This document shows positions 43,473 to 52,500 of a stretch of 64,000 bases of DNA, in pieces. Position numbers and translations under genes: made by a program. The stretch lies in assembly GCF_042655485.1 (NCBI RefSeq), contig NZ_JBHSMC010000027.1:62001-126000 (forward strand), given 5' to 3'. Position 1 is the stretch's first letter. Each line of letters opens with the position of its first letter. This DNA comes from Lederbergia graminis (lineage in GTDB: Bacteria; Bacillota; Bacilli; Bacillales; Bacillaceae_C). Below the pieces are notes generated by a model. It was given only the letters and a program-made list of their open reading frames with translations, was not told where the DNA came from and made no database searches.

Positions 43473-44534
43473 TCATTTTAATTTTTTTCTTCTTTGCTCC
43501 ATTGTTAGCTTTTTCCACTTATCTCTTTCTTCGAGCTCCAAGTATTTATCTTCTTTTCGTTCAAAATAAGCTAATTCTTTCTGCAGTTTCACATAACTTT
43601 CATAGCGTTTTTCATCAAGGTCGCCATTTTCAATCGCTTGCCTCACTGCACATCCAGGTTCCGCATTATGTCGACAATCCCTAAATTTACATTGGCTTGC
43701 TAACTCTTCGACATCTGCAAAGCCTTGGCTAAGTCCCGCTTCAGCCTCCCACAGTTGTAGCTCCCTCATCCCTGGTGTATCAATCAAAATTCCACCTTGA
43801 TCTAACACGAGCAACTCACGATGTGTCGTCGTATGTCGTCCCTTGTCATCATCTGTCCGTATAGAACCAGTTTTCAACATCTCTTTTCCAGCAAAATAAT
43901 TTATTAATGTTGATTTACCTACCCCAGATGAACCAAGTAATGCGATTGTTTTTCCTGGTTTTATATATCCCTGAAGCTCATCTATACCTAACATTGTTTC
44001 TACACTCACAACATGGATAGGTACCCCCATTGCAATCAACTCAACTTCTCGTACTTTATCAGCGATATTTTCACATAAATCCGCCTTACTGAGAACAATG
44101 ACTGGATTTGCTCCACTTTCCCAGGTTGTTAATATATATCTTTCAAGCCTTCGAACATTAAAGTCTGCATTTAGTGCTGCAACAATAAACACAACATCTA
44201 CATTTGCTGCCACAATCTGTTCTTCCGTTGTATTTCCAGCCACTTTTCTAGAAAATTTACTTTTACGTGATAACGTCGCATGAATGGTTGCCTTTCCTTC
44301 TTCAGGTCGCACAGACAATACAACCCAATCCCCTACAGACGGGAAGTCGCCACGTTCAGTAGCATGAAAACGATATTTCCCAGATACTTCGGCTAATACT
44401 TCATCTGATTCTGTTAATACTCTATATAAACGTTTATGTTCTAATGATACTCTCCCTACTGCATATCCTTCATCTTTGTATTCTGTAAACTCTGCTTCAA
44501 AAAAAGGTCCCCAACCTAATGTTTCTAAATTCAT
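43473..44534 (-). CDS. rsgA: RsgA-type circularly permuted GTPase
   Basis: 30S-subunit-maturation GTPase family. In 353 residues: an N-terminal OB-fold, then G motifs in permuted order (G4 LSKADL near 148, G1 GSSGVGKST near 202, G3 DTPGM near 252), then a zinc knuckle CKFRDCRHNAEPGC near 283-296 and a basic helical tail. B. subtilis CpgA/RsgA is about 300 residues and lies in a different cluster (prpC-prkC), so this longer form may be a second paralogue. ATG follows TGGAGGATAGAC. It has its own terminator. Confidence 0.88.
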   Translation of the reverse strand: MNLETLGWGPFFEAEFTEYKDEGYAVGRVSLEHKRLYRVLTESDEVLAEVSGKYRFHATERGDFPSVGDWVVLSVRPEEGKATIHATLSRKSKFSRKVAGNTTEEQIVAANVDVVFIVAALNADFNVRRLERYILTTWESGANPVIVLSKADLCENIADKVREVELIAMGVPIHVVSVETMLGIDELQGYIKPGKTIALLGSSGVGKSTLINYFAGKEMLKTGSIRTDDDKGRHTTTHRELLVLDQGGILIDTPGMRELQLWEAEAGLSQGFADVEELASQCKFRDCRHNAEPGCAVRQAIENGDLDEKRYESYVKLQKELAYFERKEDKYLELEERDKWKKLTMEQRRKKLK

Positions 44535-44901
44535 GTCTATCCTCCAATGATATTTTTACATAAAAAATAACCGCCCACAGCGGCTGGCGCTTTTACATTT
44601 TGTTATTAATAACCGTGAGCTACACATTCCCCCTGGAAAATAGACCTATATCAATTCCATACTAATTTCCTTAAGGGTATTATTAAATTATCTTCGCAAA
44701 ACATATGAATGATGCTCATGCGACACTCCCCCTTGGAAAATCAGTAAAATTTTACAATTTCAGTTTACATTGGCGTTTCATTATTGTAAAGCAATTTTTA
44801 AGCGTTTTCTTGGTTAAAATAGGTAGTATTTATTACTTTTCTTTAGTAATTAATTGGTATATTCTAAACTTAAGTTAAATTTCAACTGGGAGGCAACTGT
44901 A
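44535..44901. other. Intergenic region with a 100-bp-spaced direct repeat
   Basis: Divergent promoter region of rsgA and pdxK. CACATTCCCCCTGGAAAAT (44623-44641) recurs as GACACTCCCCCTTGGAAAAT (44722-44741), offset by 100 bp. A possible pdxK -10 is near 44855. A frame opening at 44854 is an upstream extension of pdxK without a ribosome binding site. No gene is seen. Confidence 0.6.
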
Positions 44902-45723
44902 ATGACAATGAAAAAAGTATTAACACTTGCTGGTTCTGATTCTAGCGGTGGTGCAGGTATACAAGCAGATTTAAAAACATTCCAAGAAAATGGCGTTTAT
45001 GGTATGAACGCTCTAACGTCAATCGTAACGATGGATCCAGAAAACAATTGGAGCCATGGCGTTTTTCCAATTGACGTTGATATCGTAGAACAACAATTAA
45101 ATACCATCCTTTCAGTTGGCATCGATGCAATGAAAACAGGAATGCTTGGATCTGTAGATATTATTGAACTAGGTGCTCGTAAAATCGATGAACACAAACT
45201 TGATAAAGTCGTGATTGACCCTGTAATGGTTTGTAAAGGAGAAGACGAGGTACTACAACCCGAAAACACAGAAGCAATGCGTGAATTGTTATTGCCACGT
45301 GCAACAATTGTAACTCCAAATTTGTTTGAAGCATGGCAACTAGCGAAAACAGGCCCAATAAAAACAATTGACGATATGAAAGAAGCTGCTGTCAAGATTT
45401 TAGACCAAGGGGCAAAAAATGTTGTCATAAAGGGTGGAAAAGGCTTGAACCATGACAAAGCAGTCGACCTATTCTATGATGGACAAGAATTTGTTTTATT
45501 AGAAAAAGAAAAACTAGAAACAACATACAACCACGGCGCCGGCTGTACATTTGCTGCAGCAATTACCGCTAACTTAGCAAAAGGAAAATCTGTAAAAGAA
45601 GCAGTTTCAGCAGCAAAAGAATTCGTCACAGCTGCCATTGAACACGGTTGGAAACTAAACGAATATGTTGGACCTGTAAAACATGGCGCATATAACGAAT
45701 TTGTAGGCAACGCAAAAAACTAA
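44902..45723 (+). CDS. pdxK: Pyridoxine/pyridoxal kinase (ThiD-like PdxK)
   Basis: Ribokinase-fold kinase of the ThiD family (273 residues) that phosphorylates B6 vitamers, possibly also HMP. Key blocks are LAGSDSSGGAGIQADLK near 7-23, DPVMVCKG near 105, VTPNLFEA near 135, and the anion-hole and catalytic motif HGAGCTFAAAI near 210, with Cys in the GxGC form typical of bifunctional B. subtilis PdxK. ATG 44902 follows GGGAGG at 9 nt; sixteen upstream in-frame codons are not translated in my reading. Confidence 0.9.
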   Translation: MTMKKVLTLAGSDSSGGAGIQADLKTFQENGVYGMNALTSIVTMDPENNWSHGVFPIDVDIVEQQLNTILSVGIDAMKTGMLGSVDIIELGARKIDEHKLDKVVIDPVMVCKGEDEVLQPENTEAMRELLLPRATIVTPNLFEAWQLAKTGPIKTIDDMKEAAVKILDQGAKNVVIKGGKGLNHDKAVDLFYDGQEFVLLEKEKLETTYNHGAGCTFAAAITANLAKGKSVKEAVSAAKEFVTAAIEHGWKLNEYVGPVKHGAYNEFVGNAKN

Positions 45724-45729
45724 AACCTG

Positions 45730-45764
45730 ACCCAGTAAGTGTTATCAGCACTACTGGGTTTTTG
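45730..45764 (+). terminator. Terminator of pdxK
   Basis: ACCCAGTA / TACTGGGT stem with an inner AGTG..CACT extension and TTTTTG tail. Confidence 0.85.
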
Positions 45765-45839
45765 TTCATCTGGAAGCTTATAATGTACTTCTTGCTGGAG
45801 TTCTTTCAACCTCTAAACTAATGTCCGCTCCTTTTCGCT

Positions 45840-46190
45840 ATGAGTCAGTCTAGAGGGACGGCCTCTCAACCATTGTGTGATGCTATTCCCTTTGAAAACG
45901 TCGTGACAACCATTCTCTCGAACATTATATGGCGTTTCTTCCTATGCAACCGTCTTGACAAACGTTCTCTCGACCATTTCGTGGTGTTTCTTCCGATGAA
46001 TCCGTCGTGATAAACGTTCTATCGACCATTGTGAGTTGCTTCCTTCACTGAATTAGTCTTGAGGGGCGGTCTCTCAACCAGGATGAGGGCTATTCCCTCT
46101 AGAACCGTCGCGACAAGCGTTCTATCGTCCTTTTCGGGTAGCTTCTTCCTCTAAATGCGTCGTGAGGAACGTTCTCTCGACTATTGTGTA
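45840..46190. repeat. 52-bp tandem repeat array E
   Basis: Seven units of the array D family, more decayed. The CGTCGTGA-like block starts at 45847, 45899, 45951, 46003, 46055, 46106 and 46158, so five intervals are 52 and one is 51. Conserved text: TTCTCTCGACCATT and GCTTCTTCC between the CGTCGTGA blocks. It lies between the co-directional pdxK and yojF genes; 46191-46320 holds AT-rich leader DNA. Confidence 0.88.
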
Positions 46191-46340
46191 AAGATATGAG
46201 TACAATATCGGTCAAGAGAAAGATTCTTAATACTATCATGCTTATGAAATTCCTCAGCATTGTATAAAACTTTTAAATCGTAATCTCCTGTAATTTTTAG
46301 TAAAATAATATTAGCTTTCATATGGAAGGAGGCATTTGTC

Positions 46341-46688
46341 ATGGAGGTTATTAATGTTAATAAAGTACAGCAATTGATTAATGACTTTGCTGGAGAGACT
46401 GTTTACATACATTTAGAAACGACTAATGGAGCATATGCAGCCCATAATGATGAATCATTTTTTTCAGCGGGAGCATTTATTCGTAATGCGCAAGTTAGCT
46501 ATGAACACGGAAAAATTGTTGGCGATGGACCGTTTCGTGTCGGCTTAAAACTTCCAATTGGCTGGATTTACGCAGAGGGTCTTACCCATTATGAAGTAGA
46601 TGAATTAGGTAGACTTCTTCTTGCAGGACACGGCTTTGATGGAAAACTAGCCGTTGCTTTGGAGATCAGTAAGACGCCGTTTGAATAA
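46341..46688 (+). CDS. yojF: YojF family protein (DUF1806)
   Basis: 115-residue soluble protein with a FSAGAFIRNAQVSYEHGKI block near 41-59 and DGPFRVGLKLPIGWIYAEGL near 61-80. The function is unknown, but it is regularly paired with bshB2 (yojG) in Bacillus. ATG follows AAGGAGG at 8 nt. A 25-bp gap to bshB2 indicates one operon. Confidence 0.9.
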   Translation: MEVINVNKVQQLINDFAGETVYIHLETTNGAYAAHNDESFFSAGAFIRNAQVSYEHGKIVGDGPFRVGLKLPIGWIYAEGLTHYEVDELGRLLLAGHGFDGKLAVALEISKTPFE

Positions 46689-46713
46689 ACGAGGAAGGAA
46701 AGGAGTTACTTTA

Positions 46714-47397
46714 ATGGAAAAAGAACGCCATGTATTAGTTGTATTTCCTCATCCCGATGACGAAGCTTTCGGTGTATCCGGGACAATCGCGAGCCATATA
46801 AAAAATGGAACGCCTGTAACATATGCGTGCTTAACGCTCGGAGAGATGGGAAGAAACCTTGGTAACCCTCCATTTGCGACACGCGAATCACTTCCAAAAG
46901 TGCGAAAGGCAGAGTTAGAAGCTGCTGCAAAAGCAATGGGAATTACCGACTTACGAATGATGGGTTATCGTGATAAAACACTAGAATTTGAAAATGATCA
47001 AGCTCTAGCCAATATGGTATTTGGCTTAATTGAAGAATTAAATCCATCACTTGTCATCACTTTTTACCCTGGATATTCTGTTCACCCAGATCATGAAGCT
47101 ACTGGACGTGCCGTTGTCCGGGCAGTTCGCAGATTACCTATCGAAAAACGCCCGAAACTGCATTGTGTTGCATTCTCGAAAGGCCATGAAGCAGAAATCG
47201 GCCCAGCAGATATCGTTCATGATGTTAGTGATGTCTGGGAGCAAAAGTTTGGTGCATTAAAAGCACACATCTCACAAACAGCATGGATGCTTGCTGATAT
47301 GGAAAAACAAATATCCGATGACAATCCTGACTTACTCGCCCATTGGAAAAAAGAACGCTTCTGGACGTATGATTGGGATAATGATAAAGTCTTATAA
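46714..47397 (+). CDS. bshB2: Bacillithiol biosynthesis deacetylase BshB2
   Basis: LmbE/PIG-L zinc deacetylase (227 residues) that removes acetate from GlcNAc-malate during bacillithiol synthesis. Zinc and catalytic residues lie in FPHPDDE (about 11-17) and the second zinc His in YSVHPDHEATG near 125. The frame opens 60 bp earlier inside yojF, but AAAGGAG sits 8 nt before ATG 46714. BshA and BshC are not in the window. Confidence 0.93.
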   Translation: MEKERHVLVVFPHPDDEAFGVSGTIASHIKNGTPVTYACLTLGEMGRNLGNPPFATRESLPKVRKAELEAAAKAMGITDLRMMGYRDKTLEFENDQALANMVFGLIEELNPSLVITFYPGYSVHPDHEATGRAVVRAVRRLPIEKRPKLHCVAFSKGHEAEIGPADIVHDVSDVWEQKFGALKAHISQTAWMLADMEKQISDDNPDLLAHWKKERFWTYDWDNDKVL

Positions 47398-47398
47398 T

Positions 47399-47440
47399 TA
47401 AAAATCTGCACGGATTACTATTCCATGCAGATTTTTTTGC
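47399..47440 (+). terminator. Terminator of yojF-bshB2
   Basis: AAAATCTGCA / TGCAGATTTTTTT stem-loop at the bshB2 stop. Confidence 0.88.
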
Positions 47441-47504
47441 GTCTGTATCCCATAGCTTTTGTGAGGATCCTTCCACTTCACTCGATTGCACGAGTAATTC
47501 TACT

Positions 47505-47775
47505 GGTTTCGCGAAAATAATCTCATTATCGCGAGATTATCTCTCCTTATCGCGAGAATAACCTCGTAATCGCGAGAATAACCTCATAACCGCGAGAATA
47601 ACCTCGTAATCGCGAGAATAACCTCATAATCGCGAGAATAACTTCATAATCGCGAGAATAACCTCATAATCGCGAGAATAACCTCATAATCGCGAGAATA
47701 ACCTCATAATCGCGAGTATATCTCCTTTACCGCGAGAATACTCCTCATAATCGCGAATATCTCAATACAATCCCG
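47505..47775. repeat. 20-bp tandem repeat array F
   Basis: About thirteen copies of TCGCGAGAATAACCTCATAA. CGCGA starts at 47510, 47530, 47551, 47571, 47591, 47611, 47631, 47651, 47671, 47691, 47711, 47731 and 47752. Each copy centres on the palindrome TCGCGA. Spacing is 20 bp with two 21-bp steps. There are no unique spacers, so it is not CRISPR. It fills the gap between convergent bshB2 and the YcdB/YcdC-like gene. Confidence 0.95.
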
Positions 47776-47870
47776 CAAATAAAACCTCGCACGAACGCAT
47801 ATCCCCCACAGTCACGAAAACACAACAGTTACTCCCTTGTAGAATACTATCTCTCACCAACACAACATAT

Positions 47871-49130
47871 TTAACTACTAAACTTCTCTCCTGTTATTGC
47901 ATTTACAAATGAATGGCAATCTATTTTGTACATTAGCTTTAATTTTTTTCGTTCGATATCATAGACGTAGTGTTCTTCAAAGTAAATGTCTTCTTCTAGA
48001 TTAGCAATTGCTTGCTCTTGTGAAATGCTGATTTGCTCTAATGGAGGCGCGGGTAAGTCCATAAATCGGCTGAACATCTCCTTTTTATCCAGCACACTCA
48101 AGATAGCACCTTTTTCATGGTTATAAGTAATTTTCAATTTATCTGTGATTCGATCTAACGTACTTACTGGAACTACTTCCATATGAATATCCCCATAATC
48201 CCGCTCAAACTTCTCTATTTTCCATTCTCCATTTTGATGTGGACGACTATTACGTATGTAGTTCGTAACTAACTGAATACATGCTTGTTTTTCCTCTACT
48301 GTAATTGGTAAGGTGTCAGGATGAGCTATATTATTAGCTATCTCCTCTTCTGTTATGGTTTGTGATATCCGAAAGTCATCCCAATCTTCTCCGATATATT
48401 GATCCGTAATTTCCACATCCACCAGTGGATCCGATTCTTCCCAACGAATAATTAATTCATCCTGTCGCGGCAACTCCACCCCATCTACAAATGTTTCCTC
48501 TACCCCATATAAAAGCTTGTACTCTTCTTCTAACGTTCCGAATAATATAACCTGTTGTTTTATTACCTCTTTTACATATGAATCGTTCAGTTTTGGACTC
48601 TCTTCGATTCCAATTGGAGGGTAAAATGCTGGGAAATATCCGTACAATGAATAGAAAACAATGCTTCCTGCTTCATTCACTTTTATTTCTATCCAGCCAC
48701 CTGGAGATACTTTTTTTCCATTTAAAACAGCAATAAATAAATATTCTTCACCATTATCTTCTGTTTTTTTACGCTTATACTGGAAATCCACCTTATACTT
48801 TAAACCTGTTTGTAACTCTATCCAAGCAACCACATCATTCAAATTAGAACTAGGTAAGATAGGCGGATTCTCTCTGTGGTCTTCGTTCATAACTACAATA
48901 AAACTAGTTAACACACCATTAGTTAAATTCACAGTAGTAGCAACAGTTCCTGGGGGATTCAAGTCATCCTCCATCTCCGTTCCAGGAGGAAACCATTCCA
49001 TATCTAATTTATATTCAGTCGTTTTAATTGGGGAAACTTCACGATGAATGGTTGAATGTCGCAACTCAAAATCATTCAAACCCCAATTTGATTTAAGTTC
49101 ATTCTCCCATTGCTGTACACTTTTACTCAT
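47871..49130 (-). CDS. YcdB/YcdC-repeat protein (DUF4901-like)
   Basis: 419 residues with two peptidase-propeptide-like YcdB/YcdC regions (about 10-210 and 280-415). The second closes with a KLKLMYKIDCHSFVNAITGE block typical of this repeat. There is no signal peptide, membrane helix or protease domain, so it appears cytoplasmic. The function is unknown. GGAGGTGGAGAAA precedes ATG 49130. It lies downstream of the ABC exporter genes on the same strand with a gap of about 95 bp containing a GC-rich hairpin (AACAGGC...GCCTGTT). Confidence 0.7.
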   Translation of the reverse strand: MSKSVQQWENELKSNWGLNDFELRHSTIHREVSPIKTTEYKLDMEWFPPGTEMEDDLNPPGTVATTVNLTNGVLTSFIVVMNEDHRENPPILPSSNLNDVVAWIELQTGLKYKVDFQYKRKKTEDNGEEYLFIAVLNGKKVSPGGWIEIKVNEAGSIVFYSLYGYFPAFYPPIGIEESPKLNDSYVKEVIKQQVILFGTLEEEYKLLYGVEETFVDGVELPRQDELIIRWEESDPLVDVEITDQYIGEDWDDFRISQTITEEEIANNIAHPDTLPITVEEKQACIQLVTNYIRNSRPHQNGEWKIEKFERDYGDIHMEVVPVSTLDRITDKLKITYNHEKGAILSVLDKKEMFSRFMDLPAPPLEQISISQEQAIANLEEDIYFEEHYVYDIERKKLKLMYKIDCHSFVNAITGEKFSS

Positions 49131-49194
49131 TTTCTCCACCTCCGCTATCATACGTACGAATGGTTATTCCAAATAGTTTCATAAAATGCAAACA

Positions 49195-49222
49195 GGCCAC
49201 CATATTGGAAGCCTGTTTTGCC
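49195..49222 (-). terminator. Terminator of the ABC exporter operon
   Basis: AAACAGGC / GCCTGTTT stem 3 bp past the permease stop; the T-run is short, so efficiency is uncertain. Confidence 0.6.
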
Positions 49223-49225
49223 ATT

Positions 49226-51820
49226 TTATATACTTTCTTGTTTTAACGCATCAATAATATTTTCTTTTTTCACTTTAGTGCTAGAGTAGAGCATTGCAGA
49301 CCCTACAATGAAAAAGACTGCAACAATGACATATAGTATGCTTAACCAAGGTAATTCAAACTGATAACTAAACGTGTTCATCATAGATCTATGAATTAAA
49401 TACATAACAAGGATACTGATTGGTAATCCGTAAAGTAATGATTTCATTCCATAAAAAACACTTTCGTAATTTATCATTTTATTGAATCCCTTTGGTGTCA
49501 TCCCAACTGACTTAAGCATTGCAAATTCACGTTTACGGAGCGAAATGCTAGTTGAAATGGTATTAAAGATATTCGCAATCGAAATTGCCGTTATCAACAA
49601 AATGAAGCCATACGTGAATACGGACATTAACATAATCATTTGTTCTTGTTGTTGCCTTCGTTGATACACATTGTAAATATATAGCCCGCTTTCTTTTAAA
49701 TCCTCGATCTGTTGTTGTGTTTTCATTGGATCAGTAGTGTTTAAATAAAGATATGCATATGACCTTAAATTTTTATTCGCTAGCAGTTTTTCCAATGATT
49801 GTTCGGAAACAATAACATTCAGGCTCGCTCCACCAACTTGATTTACTCCCATCGGTAGTTCATCCGTTAGTGCTGCAATTTCCATTGTATCTACAAACTC
49901 TTCTTCATCATCATCGTTCCAAGATAACAACTCTAACGTTTTGCCAACTTCTGTATTGATTGCTTTGGACTCAATAAATTTGCCAGTATATGCGTCTTGA
50001 TAGGAATTTGTATCAATCACAATTCCTTTAATACGTTCTGAATCGAACAACTGATTTTTATCGATACCTATTTTTTTTGCATATGCTTCTAAACTTTCAT
50101 CATCGAGCGCGGTCATATTAATAAAGTGGTTAATCTTTCCATCCTGAAGCGTACTTTTATCTTGCTCTACAAGTTCTTTTAGTTCTTTAGAAATTGCCTC
50201 TTCTTCAATCCATGTAGATAAGCTCATTTCTCGCACAATACTACTGCCTGTTACATTCTTAAGTGACGTAATGGAGTCAACTATCTGATGATCAATCCCG
50301 TCACCTCGGAATGATACTTGAATATCATAACTAACCCCATCTTGAGAAAGCTGTAATGACTTTTTGAGACTATCTGTAAAATACGATACCGCTAAGAAAA
50401 GGACGATACTAATCACTAGTGAAAACACCGTTGCTTGGTATCTGCGCTTATTTCTTTTTAAGTTCTTTAAACCAAATTCCGCTTCTATTCCAAACAGCTT
50501 ACGTACTAGTTTTGACGTTTTGACAGCTTTACCAGTAAGTTTTATATCTGTTGATTGGCGAATAGCATCTATTGCTGATACTTTGGATGCTCTTTTCGCA
50601 GGTATATAAGTAGATATAAAAATTGTAAGGATGGAAACAACACAAGCTACTAAAATCGACATTGGTGTAACTGCTACAGCTAATTTCTCAGATACATTTA
50701 GTGCTCCATGAATATAGGTGTTAATGAAATAAAAAGTAATACCAATTCCGGCCAGTCCGCTAAAAATCCCAATTGGTATGCTGATTAAACCAATGACTGC
50801 ACCTTCAAAAAACACAGAATTACGCTTTTGTTGTTTTGTAGCACCGACACTAGCAAGCATTCCTAAATGACGGGAACGTTCCGAAACGGAAATCGCAAAT
50901 GCATTATAAATAAGCGATACAGAACCAATAATGATGACCGCCATAATGATTGCCGTTAAGGAATAAAGTGTAGCCCGTAAGTTATCATTATTTGTTAATC
51001 CATGGTAGCGAAGAAGTTCACTATTATATCCGATAGATGTCTTGTCTAACTGTATTTCAGCAGCTAACTCTTCAGCATGTGAATAAAGGGATCTATTCAC
51101 TTTATTTAATACAACAGATGCGTTAACCGTGTCTCCACTTGCAAGTGTGTTTTCATCTACATAACTAATAATCGTGTACCCGGGTGACCAAGTAGGCTCC
51201 CACGTTGGTCTTTCGATAATACCCACAATTTTAAATGTTCTAGATGTTTTGTTTGTTAATGTTTCTAGCACATTTCCATCTTCGTCTACTTGCAAGGCAT
51301 CGATTTGACTTAAGGCGTTGCCATTACTTAAATCACCTATTCGCTCCCCTATCTCTAACGTTAAAATATCTCCAACCTTATATTCAACGTTAGCATTTGC
51401 TGCTATGGCGTCTGAAATGACTACTTCACCTGCTGATCTTGGTAAACGACCTGAACTTAATTCAATCGGAAATTGTTTAAAACCATGGTGATTATATTCT
51501 TTTATGAAAAAATACGGTTTATAAACATTTTCACTACCTTCTAACTTGGCATAGCCTAAGTCTCTTGAAAGTACTACTTTCTTCGAATTATCATCCTTTT
51601 TTATCGCTTCAATTTGTTTCTCATTTACATTTTTGTATAGTACGTGCCATTCTCCATTATCTGCAATCTCTTGCCGCTTCATCAAATCTAAAAAGGAAAC
51701 CCCAATTGTTGCTACAGCAGTTAGCATGGCCACTGAAATGATAACACCAATAATCGTAACGAGTGTTCTTCGTTTATTTTCTTTCAAGTGTCTAAGCGTT
51801 AGTTTATTGACAATATTCAC
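49226..51820 (-). CDS. FtsX-family ABC transporter permease
   Basis: Large permease of 864 residues with an N-terminal helix, a MacB-like extracytoplasmic region (about 45-270), three helices, a second linker helix after the NLKRNKRR repeat near 455, another extracellular region and three C-terminal helices: two FtsX modules in tandem. The layout fits exporters of the antimicrobial-peptide resistance or lipoprotein-release type rather than an importer. It starts at GTG 51820, whose GTGA overlaps the ATPase stop, so the pair is translationally coupled. Confidence 0.9.
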   Translation of the reverse strand: MNIVNKLTLRHLKENKRRTLVTIIGVIISVAMLTAVATIGVSFLDLMKRQEIADNGEWHVLYKNVNEKQIEAIKKDDNSKKVVLSRDLGYAKLEGSENVYKPYFFIKEYNHHGFKQFPIELSSGRLPRSAGEVVISDAIAANANVEYKVGDILTLEIGERIGDLSNGNALSQIDALQVDEDGNVLETLTNKTSRTFKIVGIIERPTWEPTWSPGYTIISYVDENTLASGDTVNASVVLNKVNRSLYSHAEELAAEIQLDKTSIGYNSELLRYHGLTNNDNLRATLYSLTAIIMAVIIIGSVSLIYNAFAISVSERSRHLGMLASVGATKQQKRNSVFFEGAVIGLISIPIGIFSGLAGIGITFYFINTYIHGALNVSEKLAVAVTPMSILVACVVSILTIFISTYIPAKRASKVSAIDAIRQSTDIKLTGKAVKTSKLVRKLFGIEAEFGLKNLKRNKRRYQATVFSLVISIVLFLAVSYFTDSLKKSLQLSQDGVSYDIQVSFRGDGIDHQIVDSITSLKNVTGSSIVREMSLSTWIEEEAISKELKELVEQDKSTLQDGKINHFINMTALDDESLEAYAKKIGIDKNQLFDSERIKGIVIDTNSYQDAYTGKFIESKAINTEVGKTLELLSWNDDDEEEFVDTMEIAALTDELPMGVNQVGGASLNVIVSEQSLEKLLANKNLRSYAYLYLNTTDPMKTQQQIEDLKESGLYIYNVYQRRQQQEQMIMLMSVFTYGFILLITAISIANIFNTISTSISLRKREFAMLKSVGMTPKGFNKMINYESVFYGMKSLLYGLPISILVMYLIHRSMMNTFSYQFELPWLSILYVIVAVFFIVGSAMLYSSTKVKKENIIDALKQESI

Positions 51821-52500
51821 GGACGAACCACCTCGTCTTTGGCGATTTTTCCATCTTCAATCATGATTACCCTATCTGCTTGGAGAGCAATTCGCTCGTC
51901 ATGCGTAATAATAATCAATGTTTGGTTGTATGTTTTATTCAACATTTTTAACAAATCAATAATCTCACTACTATTCTTACTATCTAGATTCCCTGTCGGT
52001 TCATCTGCCAACATAATAGCAGGATTGCTAATGATAGCTCTTCCGATTGATACCCGTTGTTGCTGTCCACCAGAAAGCTGGTTCGGCAAGTGAGTAAGTC
52101 GATTTTCTAAATTTAAAGTTTTAACAATATCAGCAAACTGTTTCTGATCTACTTTATGTCCATCCAGTAACATAGGCAATGAAATATTCTCCTCCACAGT
52201 TAAAACTGGAATCAAATTATAAAATTGATAGATTAATCCTATTTGTCTTCTTCTAAAAATGGCTAACTGAGTTTCATTCAAATTGTAAATATCTGTATTG
52301 TCTACATATACCTTACCGCTTGACGGTCTGTCCACACCGCCAAGTAAATGTAGTAAGGTAGATTTCCCAGACCCAGATGGTCCAATAATAGCGACAAACT
52401 CACCTTTTTTTACAGAAAAAGATACATTATCTAAAGCCTTTACCGCCGTTTCTCCCTTACCATATACCTTCGATAGATTCTCTATTTTTAATATTTCCAT
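51817..52500 (-). CDS. ABC transporter ATP-binding protein (MacB/LolD type)
   Basis: 227-residue ATPase with Walker A GPSGSGKST (about 39-47), Q-loop region, signature LSGGQQQR near 142, Walker B LADEPTGNLDS near 165 and H-loop ITHDERIA. The LDSKN pattern after Walker B is typical of exporters that pair with FtsX permeases. ATG follows GGAGGTATTATA. Two-component genes upstream on the same strand suggest regulation by that system, as for BceRS-BceAB. Confidence 0.93.
   Translation of the reverse strand: MEILKIENLSKVYGKGETAVKALDNVSFSVKKGEFVAIIGPSGSGKSTLLHLLGGVDRPSSGKVYVDNTDIYNLNETQLAIFRRRQIGLIYQFYNLIPVLTVEENISLPMLLDGHKVDQKQFADIVKTLNLENRLTHLPNQLSGGQQQRVSIGRAIISNPAIMLADEPTGNLDSKNSSEIIDLLKMLNKTYNQTLIIITHDERIALQADRVIMIEDGKIAKDEVVRP

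Noticed and set aside
44997..45458. Open frame of 153 codons opposite pdxK
   Set aside because: Antisense shadow; pdxK has clear motifs and a ribosome binding site.
47505..47775. Possible CRISPR array
   Set aside because: Copies are contiguous 20-bp repeats without unique spacers and no cas genes are present.
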